This document shows, in pieces, positions 58,339-64,000 of a DNA stretch of 64,000 bases. The notes under the pieces were generated by a model that saw only the letters and a program-made list of their open reading frames with translations, had not been told where the DNA came from and made no database searches. This DNA comes from Sphingobacteriia bacterium (GTDB lineage Bacteria > Bacteroidota > Bacteroidia > Chitinophagales > Chitinophagaceae). The first letter of the stretch is position 1. The number at the start of each line of letters is the position of its first letter. The translations under genes and the position numbers were made by a program. The DNA is taken from positions 1 through 64,000 of the forward strand of contig RDZY01000015.1 of assembly GCA_004294135.1 (NCBI GenBank), written 5' to 3'.

Positions 58339-59778
58339 GTGATAAAAAAACTCGACATACTCATTATCCGATCTTTTATCGGTCCTTTTATTGCCGCATT
58401 TGCCATTTCCCTCTTTGTACTCACCATGCAATTTTTTTGGTTATATATTGATGATTTGGTAGGAAAGGGACTCGATTTGATAACTGTGTTTAAGTTAATA
58501 GGCTTGGTTACTTTATTTTGGGTACCCACGGCTTTGCCATTGGCTTTGTTGTTTTCTTCTATCATGACTTTTGGTAATCTGGGTGAATCATTTGAGTTGG
58601 TTGCTATAAAAGCGGCTGGCATTCCCTTGCTGCGTTTTATGCGCCCTTTATTAATTATTACTTTTTTTATCTGTGGCCTAGCTTTTCTTTTTGCCAATAA
58701 TATTATTCCTGTTACCCAATTAAAATTAGCATCACTCAAATACGATATCATTGTTTCTAAACCATCAATAGAAATAAAAGAAGGTGTTTTTTATGATAAG
58801 ATTGATGGTTATATTATTAAGCTGGGGAAAAAAGAAAAGAATGATAGCATTATTCACGACGTAGTTATTTTTGAAAAAATTTATTCATTACAAGATAATA
58901 TTTTGGTTGCAGATAGAGGAATAATGCGACTTACAGCCGATAAACGCTTTTTAGAATTTATCCTCATCAATGGATGGCGTTACCAAGAAAAAGGAGTGCG
59001 AAATGTAACCAATACCGAATTCAATCGAATGGGATTTAAAGAATATAAGAAGGTATTCGATATGAAGAGTTTTCAGATGAACAAATCGGGCGACAGTGCA
59101 TTTTATGATCCAAAAATGCTCAGTGTTCGACAACTAAATACGGCTATAGATTCTTTGGAACATGTGGATAGTGTATATATTAAAAAATCAAAAGCAGAAG
59201 TAAGCCCCTATCTCCGCTTTGCGAGGTATGCCGATAGCAGCTGGAAGCATACAAAGAATCCACTTCCGAAATTAGCCCCAGACAAACTGTTCAGTGATAG
59301 CATTCACCAGTCGCTGATTGATGCTGCTGCCAATCAATTGGCAACCATCAAAGGCACTGTATTTGTAATGGCTACCGATCAAAAAGAAAAATTAGCCTCC
59401 CTAGAATTACACGAAATAGAATGGCATAGAAAATTTACTTTATCAGCCGCTTGTCTCGTTTTGTTTTTAATAGGTGCCCCACTTGGCTCTATTATTCGAA
59501 AGGGTGGATTGGGAACCCCACTTGTATTTGCTATTATTTTCTTTGTTGTATTTCATCTCTTCAACACTTTTGGAGAAAAATTTGTGAAGTCGGGACAAAC
59601 CAATGCGCTTGCAGGAATGTGGCTCTCTTCTTTTATACTCATTCCCATTGGTGCGTTTCTTACCTATAAAGCCATGCGCGATTCACAATTGTTGAACCAA
59701 GAATTTTATTATAGAACCTTTAAACGGCTTCGTATATTTTTAACTACCTTGAAACAAAAAAAAACCAATGAAGTATAA
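58339..59778 (+). CDS. LptF/LptG-family permease
   Basis: The 479-residue membrane protein begins at GTG 58339 (MIKKLDILIIRSFIGPF). It has the LptF/G layout: three helices at the N-terminus (LFVLTMQFFWLYIDDLVG, then WVPTALPLALLFSSIMTFG), a long periplasmic beta-jellyroll at about residues 130-360, and three C-terminal helices with LFLIGAPLGSIIRKGGLG. LptF and LptG form the inner-membrane part of the ABC transporter that extracts lipopolysaccharide. The ATPase LptB is not here. It overlaps the superoxide dismutase gene by 11 bases. Confidence 0.9.
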   Translation: MIKKLDILIIRSFIGPFIAAFAISLFVLTMQFFWLYIDDLVGKGLDLITVFKLIGLVTLFWVPTALPLALLFSSIMTFGNLGESFELVAIKAAGIPLLRFMRPLLIITFFICGLAFLFANNIIPVTQLKLASLKYDIIVSKPSIEIKEGVFYDKIDGYIIKLGKKEKNDSIIHDVVIFEKIYSLQDNILVADRGIMRLTADKRFLEFILINGWRYQEKGVRNVTNTEFNRMGFKEYKKVFDMKSFQMNKSGDSAFYDPKMLSVRQLNTAIDSLEHVDSVYIKKSKAEVSPYLRFARYADSSWKHTKNPLPKLAPDKLFSDSIHQSLIDAAANQLATIKGTVFVMATDQKEKLASLELHEIEWHRKFTLSAACLVLFLIGAPLGSIIRKGGLGTPLVFAIIFFVVFHLFNTFGEKFVKSGQTNALAGMWLSSFILIPIGAFLTYKAMRDSQLLNQEFYYRTFKRLRIFLTTLKQKKTNEV

Positions 59779-60496
59779 TCCATCAAGAAGGGCTTTTTTA
59801 AAAGACACTGGTACCGTGGGCATCGCTACTGGAATTGGTTTATCGCTCCTTCCTACAGTAACAAATGCAGCTAGCAAATTACCGTTGACTGGTTATTTGC
59901 AACAAAAATTGCCTTATGATTACAAAGCTTTAGAGCCATTTATAGATGCGCTAACCATGGAAATTCATTACAGCAAACACGCAGCAGCCTATGCAAAAAA
60001 TTTATCCGACGCGTGTACAGCAGAAAAAATAGATACTTCAAAAATTTCTTTAGAAGATCTGCTGCAAAATATCTCTAATTATTCCCCAAAAATGCGCAAC
60101 AATGGTGGCGGTCATTATAACCATGAACTTTTTTGGCAATGCATGAAAGGGGGAATAGCAACCATGCCAAATGGCGAATTAGCCCATGCCATTACGAAAT
60201 CATTTGGTTCATTCGAAGCATTTAAAACACAGTTTACAGAAGCAGGCAAAAACAGATTCGGAAGCGGCTGGGCTTGGTTGGTTCAAACAAGCGACCAGAA
60301 ACTGGTGATCAGTTCCACACCCAATCAAGATAATCCACTTATGAATATTGCTGAAGTAAAGGGGAAACCCCTATTGGGCTTGGATATTTGGGAACACGCT
60401 TATTACCTTAAATACCAAAATAAAAGAGCGGACTATATTGCCAATTGGTGGAATATAGTAAACTGGAATTTTGTGGAAGAAAGGTTTGGTAAATAA
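59768..60496 (+). CDS. Fe/Mn superoxide dismutase with Tat signal
   Basis: The 242-residue protein starts with a twin-arginine signal (PSRRAFLKDTG followed by a hydrophobic stretch to TNAAS), so it is folded in the cytoplasm and exported. The mature enzyme has the four metal ligands: the histidine in MEIHYSKHAAAYAK, the histidine in GGGHYNHELFW, and the aspartate and histidine in LDIWEHAYYLKY. GSGWAWLVQ is also conserved. Periplasmic placement suggests defence against external superoxide. It overlaps the LptF/G gene start-to-stop and precedes an OsmC gene. Confidence 0.93.
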   Translation: MKYNPSRRAFLKDTGTVGIATGIGLSLLPTVTNAASKLPLTGYLQQKLPYDYKALEPFIDALTMEIHYSKHAAAYAKNLSDACTAEKIDTSKISLEDLLQNISNYSPKMRNNGGGHYNHELFWQCMKGGIATMPNGELAHAITKSFGSFEAFKTQFTEAGKNRFGSGWAWLVQTSDQKLVISSTPNQDNPLMNIAEVKGKPLLGLDIWEHAYYLKYQNKRADYIANWWNIVNWNFVEERFGK

Positions 60497-60515
60497 AAGC
60501 AATAAAAAATTACTC

Positions 60516-60929
60516 ATGAAAATAGTGACTACTTGGAAAGAAGCATTGGCTTTTGATGCACTATCCGATAGCGGACATATCGTAACATTAGATACTTCTG
60601 TTGAAGGTGGGGGGCTCAATAGTGGCATGAATCCTAAAAAAATGTTGCTCGCTTCTCTATGCGGCTGTAGTGGAATGGACGTTGTAGATATACTGCATAA
60701 AATGAAAGTAGCTTTTAGCAAATTAGAAATTACAGCGGAAGCCGAACAAACAGATGAACACCCCAAAGTATTCAAATCAATTCAACTCGTATACAGCAGT
60801 GATATAGCCGCAGCAGATGCCGATAAACTGAAACGTGCTGTAAGCCTCTCTATGGAAAAATATTGCGGAATTTCCGCCATGCTGGCAAAACATTGTGCCA
60901 TTACTCATACCATTCAATTGGTTCAATAA
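60516..60929 (+). CDS. OsmC-family protein
   Basis: The start at 60516 gives MKIVTTWKEALAFDALSD; the longer open frame upstream overlaps the dismutase gene. This 137-residue protein has the OsmC/YhfA fold, with NPKKMLLASLCGCSGMDVVDI and the second redox cysteine in KYCGISAMLAKHC. Members reduce organic hydroperoxides or act on unknown thiol substrates. The position after a superoxide dismutase gene fits an oxidative-stress role. A perfect 13-bp inverted repeat follows its stop. Confidence 0.85.
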   Translation: MKIVTTWKEALAFDALSDSGHIVTLDTSVEGGGLNSGMNPKKMLLASLCGCSGMDVVDILHKMKVAFSKLEITAEAEQTDEHPKVFKSIQLVYSSDIAAADADKLKRAVSLSMEKYCGISAMLAKHCAITHTIQLVQ

Positions 60930-60975
60930 AAAATGGACAGCAACAAACTGTTTAACAATCTATTGCTGTCCATTT
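60928..60975 (-). terminator. Intrinsic terminator of the tRNA-like RNA
   Basis: AAATGGACAGCAA at 60975-60963 and TTGCTGTCCATTT at 60943-60931 form a perfect 13-bp stem on the minus strand, followed by TTTTTT at 60933-60928. There is no T-run on the plus-strand side, so it serves minus-strand transcription, although the stem can also halt the convergent osmC message. Confidence 0.85.
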
Positions 60976-60980
60976 AAATG

Positions 60981-61152
60981 CTGTAGGGGGAGGGATCGAA
61001 CCTCCACGAGGCAGTTAGCTATAGCACAAAGTTCAGTGGTCGACCCTGGTCACTCTGGTATTGCTACCATCGTGGCTCTACACTACGTTTATCCTGTTAT
61101 CCTCACCCCCGAGACAAGAGGGCATGTCTGCCAAAAATTTCATCACCCCACA
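60981..61152 (-). ncRNA. tRNA-like RNA with giant variable arm
   Basis: On the minus strand the RNA folds like a type II tRNA. The acceptor TGTGGGG (61152-61146) pairs with CCCTACA (60988-60982). A short D stem ATG/CAT carries a GG-containing loop. The anticodon stem CCCTC/GGGGG holds the loop TTGTCTC. The T arm GGAGG-TTCGATC-CCTCC is perfect. The variable arm opens with GAGG and closes with CCTC but contains about 90 nt with its own stems, including GGTA-GCAA-TACC (a GNRA tetraloop) within CAC/GTG. The anticodon would be GUC, but position 37 is U, which is atypical, so decoding is doubtful. A promoter and terminator flank it exactly. Confidence 0.65.
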
Positions 61153-61156
61153 GTAA

Positions 61157-61187
61157 AAGAACTATTTTGTTCGTTGTATAAATCAAA
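61157..61187 (-). promoter_or_regulatory. Candidate promoter of the tRNA-like RNA
   Basis: On the minus strand TTTG at 61187-61184 and TAGTTCTT at 61164-61157 (two mismatches to TAnnTTTG) are 19 bases apart. The predicted start coincides with the first base of the acceptor stem near 61152. The rest of the gap up to 61298 is AT-rich spacer before the Lrp gene. Confidence 0.45.
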
Positions 61188-61298
61188 ACTAAGCAATTCA
61201 GGTATTAATTAATCATTTTCGAAGAAAAAATAAATAAATATAGAAATTATTTAATAATATTGTCATTATATTAGATTAATTCAAAATTATAGTGCAAT

Positions 61299-61769
61299 AT
61301 GTCTCTCAAATTAAATCTCGACAAACTAGATTTTCAGATTATCCAAGAAATGATGGAAAACGCAGAAGTCTCTTATGCCGACCTTGGCAAGAAATTATTT
61401 GTATCTGGTGGCACCATCCATGTACGTATTAAAAAACTTGAAGAACTAAAGATTGTGAAAGGTAAGCGTTTATCGGTAGACCTGAAACTACTGGGATACG
61501 ATGTAATTGCTTTTATTGGTATTTACCTCGAAAAAAGTTCGCTTTACGATTCCGTTGCCAAAGAACTTAAAAAAGTACAGCAAATTGTACGCCTTAATTA
61601 TACTACCGGCAATTACAGCATGTTCGCTGAAATTGTTTGTAAAGACATTCAAGAACTGCGATTTGTATTGCACGATGAATTGCAAAAAATTAAAGGAATT
61701 GAAAGAACCGAAACATTTATTTCACTGGAAGAAAGCCTCGACAGAAATGTGGTGGTTGCTCAACCATAA
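61299..61769 (+). CDS. Lrp/AsnC-family transcriptional regulator
   Basis: The 156-residue protein has an N-terminal winged helix-turn-helix (IIQEMMENAEVSYADLGKKL, then GGTIHVRIKKLEELKIVKG) and a C-terminal RAM ligand-binding domain (YSMFAEIVCKDIQELRFVL). Members sense amino acids and form octamers on DNA. The effector is not evident. It is divergent from the tRNA-like RNA and 15 bases before a polysaccharide chain-length gene, so it may control either, though the spacing to the next gene suggests cotranscription. Confidence 0.88.
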   Translation: MSLKLNLDKLDFQIIQEMMENAEVSYADLGKKLFVSGGTIHVRIKKLEELKIVKGKRLSVDLKLLGYDVIAFIGIYLEKSSLYDSVAKELKKVQQIVRLNYTTGNYSMFAEIVCKDIQELRFVLHDELQKIKGIERTETFISLEESLDRNVVVAQP

Positions 61770-61784
61770 CTTATCCTTACCATT

Positions 61785-62639
61785 ATGCCTACCAACTTCA
61801 ACCTTGTAAAAATTGTAGCTGTACTGCGATCAAAATGGATTTTTCTCCTATTATTTACCATTGCCGCTGCTGTAGTTGCCAATATTATTTTTCTATTCAC
61901 GACTCCCCAATACGAGTCGCAAACTACCGTTATTCCGGGCAATACAGAACTGGCCGATAAAGCCCGATTTTTCAATCCTGGCATCAAAGACCTTTACTCT
62001 TATTTTGGTTCTGGTGATGACCTAGATCGACTGATGGCAATTGCTGAAATGGATACCACACTTAAACAAATTGTGCAAGAATTTAAGTTGAACGACTATT
62101 ACCATAACAATGAAAAAAATTATACCCTAGCAATTTCCAATGCTGTTATTTCCTTACGAAAAAATCTTAAATTCATTAAAACACCCAACGATCAATTACT
62201 CATCCGATACCGCAATAGCAACCCTATAACTGCAGCCAATATTTGTAATAGCATAGCGCATAATATTGAAAAAAGTCTGCAATATCTATGGCAAGAAAAT
62301 TATTCAACTACGATTGTTAAACTGGACAGTAGCATTCTACAACTCAAAAAAATATATACAACCACTTCACTCAATCAGGCGGCCAACGAAGCCGAAAAAA
62401 TACTTTTTGCTGCCGAAGCCAATAACCTACTTGAACAAATAAAACAGTATCAAAAAAACAGTAATGAATACAAACTAGCACTTCAAACACCCCCAAACGC
62501 GGTCCTAATTATGGAAAAAGCAACACCCGCTCAACAAGTATGCTGGCCAAATATTCCTTTAGGCACCGCTGTTGCCGCAATACTTGGATTGCTTTTCAGT
62601 AGCATACTCGTATTAACCATTCATCGCAGTAAGGAATGA
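61785..62639 (+). CDS. Polysaccharide chain-length determinant (Wzz-type)
   Basis: The 284-residue protein has one membrane helix near residues 17-38 (WIFLLLFTIAAAVVANIIFL), a periplasmic domain with helical segments, and a second helix near the C-terminus (IPLGTAVAAILGLLFSSILVL). The FTTPQYESQTTVIPG segment after the first helix is typical of Wzz proteins, which set polymer length. There is no tyrosine kinase domain. The next gene is an O-antigen ligase-like protein, so this starts an exopolysaccharide or O-antigen locus. Confidence 0.82.
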   Translation: MPTNFNLVKIVAVLRSKWIFLLLFTIAAAVVANIIFLFTTPQYESQTTVIPGNTELADKARFFNPGIKDLYSYFGSGDDLDRLMAIAEMDTTLKQIVQEFKLNDYYHNNEKNYTLAISNAVISLRKNLKFIKTPNDQLLIRYRNSNPITAANICNSIAHNIEKSLQYLWQENYSTTIVKLDSSILQLKKIYTTTSLNQAANEAEKILFAAEANNLLEQIKQYQKNSNEYKLALQTPPNAVLIMEKATPAQQVCWPNIPLGTAVAAILGLLFSSILVLTIHRSKE

Positions 62640-62642
62640 TTC

Positions 62643-64000
62643 ATGCAATTGAATAAATTATATAAAAGCTACACACTTGCTTCCTGCATTATTTTTTTTG
62701 GCTTTGGCATCACTGCCCTTTGCCAACAGAATTTTGCTTGGATATTGGCTGCTTTTTTATGGGTGCTTAGCATCCCTTTTTTAAATTGGTTTATAAAAAA
62801 AACTGAAGATTTTTTTTGGTTGCTGCTGATTTTACTACCGCTCTCCACTGAGTTGAACCCAACAGCTTCTCTTGGTTTGGATTTCCCAGTTGAACCAATT
62901 TTATGTTTACTCACGGTTGCTGCCTTTGGATATTTGTTATTTAAACCAACTGTTTTTTTTGAAGTATTAAAAAGTAAGGTTTGGATTTTTATACTAGTTT
63001 GGTTGTTATGGATAAGCGTTACCATTTTTTTCTCTACCCAACAATGGCTCTCTGTAAAATTCTTACTCGCTAAAATATGGTATATCATACCACTCGTATT
63101 GCTTACCCCAGTATTTGTGAAGGAATCAACTCACTTCAAAAAAATTGGATTATGTCTTTGTATTCCAATGTTATTCACCATTATACAAACCTTAATTAGG
63201 CATAGCTTTTATGGGTTTGATTTTATTGCAATCAAAAAAACACTCCACCCTTTTTTTAGAAACCACGTGAACTACGCTTCAATGTTGGTATGCCTTTTAC
63301 CCCTAGCTTGGTTGATTCATAAATTCACTCCAGCTCATTCACGCAATAGAAAATTGGTTAATATAGGATTACTTATCGCTGGTTTTGGATTATTTTTCGC
63401 CTATTCTAGGGGCGCATGGCTGGCTTTAATTGTAGGTTTATTAGCAGCATGGCTGATTCGAAAAAAAATCATATTTAAAACGATTATCGCCGCCATGGTA
63501 TTGATTGTTATTTGTATTACCACATTATCATATCAGAACAATTATCTTCGTTTTGCTCCTGAACACGATCAAACCATTTTCCATACCGATTTTCGCGATC
63601 ATATAAACGCTACCGTTACCTTAAAAGATATTTCAAACGCAGAACGATTTCATCGTTGGGTTGCTGGTATTAGAATGGTGGCAGAAAAACCATTTACTGG
63701 ATTTGGCCCCAACAGTTTTTATTCGCAATACCAACCATATACCGTTTCTTCTTTTAAAACCTGGGTGAGCAATAATCCCGAACACTCCACCGTACATAAT
63801 TATTTTTTACTCACTGCAATTGAGCAAGGCATTTTGGGCTTGATTTTATTGCTGGCATTTTGGATGTATTTATTGATTCAATCACAAACGCTTTATCATC
63901 AATTTAAAAATAAATTCCACCAAGCAATTGCACTGGCCAATGGAACTTTATTGAGTATGATTGCCTGCATTAATTTTACCAGCGACTTAATAGAGACCGA
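62643..64000 (+). CDS. O-antigen ligase/polymerase-family protein (5' part)
   Basis: An ATG at 62643, three bases after the Wzz-type stop, opens a frame that continues past the window end. Its 450 visible residues hold many membrane helices. The central block FAYSRGAWLALIVGLLAAWL and the periplasmic loop RFHRWVAGIRMVAEKPFTGF followed by GPNSFYSQY, then VHNYFLLTAIEQGILGL, match the Wzy_C domain of O-antigen ligases and related polymerases. It should join or polymerise surface polysaccharide at the periplasmic face of the inner membrane. Confidence 0.88.
   Translation, partial: MQLNKLYKSYTLASCIIFFGFGITALCQQNFAWILAAFLWVLSIPFLNWFIKKTEDFFWLLLILLPLSTELNPTASLGLDFPVEPILCLLTVAAFGYLLFKPTVFFEVLKSKVWIFILVWLLWISVTIFFSTQQWLSVKFLLAKIWYIIPLVLLTPVFVKESTHFKKIGLCLCIPMLFTIIQTLIRHSFYGFDFIAIKKTLHPFFRNHVNYASMLVCLLPLAWLIHKFTPAHSRNRKLVNIGLLIAGFGLFFAYSRGAWLALIVGLLAAWLIRKKIIFKTIIAAMVLIVICITTLSYQNNYLRFAPEHDQTIFHTDFRDHINATVTLKDISNAERFHRWVAGIRMVAEKPFTGFGPNSFYSQYQPYTVSSFKTWVSNNPEHSTVHNYFLLTAIEQGILGLILLLAFWMYLLIQSQTLYHQFKNKFHQAIALANGTLLSMIACINFTSDLIET

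Noticed and set aside
60981-61152. tmRNA, selenocysteine tRNA or ordinary tRNA-Asp
   Set aside because: There is no tag-peptide frame ending in ALAA and no tmRNA start sequence; the anticodon is not UCA; and a GUC anticodon with U37 and a giant variable arm does not fit tRNA-Asp, which is a type I tRNA.
60895-61212. Plus-strand 105-codon open frame
   Set aside because: It crosses the terminator and the tRNA-like RNA and shows no coding character.

Overview
The window is an AT-rich, gene-dense chromosomal segment from a member of the Bacteroidota, most likely a Chitinophagaceae-type bacterium such as Sediminibacterium or a relative. The family name is my inference. It rests on the outer-membrane beta-barrel protein family at 1582-4389, promoters of the Bacteroidota type (TTTG, about 19-21 bases, TAnnTTTG), scarce Shine-Dalgarno sequences, a succinylornithine-type transcarbamylase in the arginine operon, and several small protein families typical of that phylum. 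I saw no phage genes, transposase or CRISPR array.

Layout. Positions 1-1563 hold the 3' end of a type III restriction subunit. An outer-membrane receptor-like protein and an FKBP isomerase follow on the minus strand. A compact minus-strand arginine operon (5259-13449) then runs acyltransferase-argG-argC-argD-transcarbamylase-argB-deacylase-argH, behind a long leader with clear RNA secondary structure. Next are a SNF2 helicase, a ComB-like phosphatase, a cysteine-less alkyltransferase-like protein, trmB and a thiolase (13728-21364). On the plus strand come rlmN, two pseudouridine synthases, a hybrid histidine kinase and an OmpA-like lipoprotein (21446-27830).

The central block (27924-40203) is one long plus-strand sulfur operon: APS reductase, both ATP sulfurylase subunits, the siroheme methyltransferase, both sulfite reductase subunits, and then a complete set for making the sulfite reductase cofactor from glycine and succinyl-CoA. 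That set is 5-aminolevulinate synthase, a HemC-HemD fusion, HemB, and a fusion of the siroheme dehydrogenase domain to a TSUP-type (sulfite-exporter family) membrane domain. The ALA synthase is unexpected in this phylum, which normally makes ALA from glutamyl-tRNA. A near-identical 21-bp dyad motif lies before cysH, cysD, metY and a 1-Cys peroxiredoxin, which suggests a shared sulfur regulon.

From 40220 to 47723 there are genes for oxidation and transport of sugars or sugar acids (GMC oxidoreductase, MFS permease, HAD hydrolase, FAD/Fe-S dehydrogenase, FAH-family hydrolase). A decayed outer-membrane protein gene, an intact outer-membrane protein gene, peroxiredoxin and dinB follow. metY-metX would use the sulfide made by the sulfur operon for homocysteine. 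rimM, rpsP and ffh lie on the minus strand. The last part holds an LptF/G permease, a Tat-exported superoxide dismutase, an OsmC protein, an Lrp regulator and the start of a polysaccharide locus that runs off the end.

The most unusual non-coding element is at 60981-61152 on the minus strand. It is a roughly 172-nt RNA with tRNA acceptor, D, anticodon and T arms but a giant structured insert in the variable arm. It has its own promoter and an intrinsic terminator.
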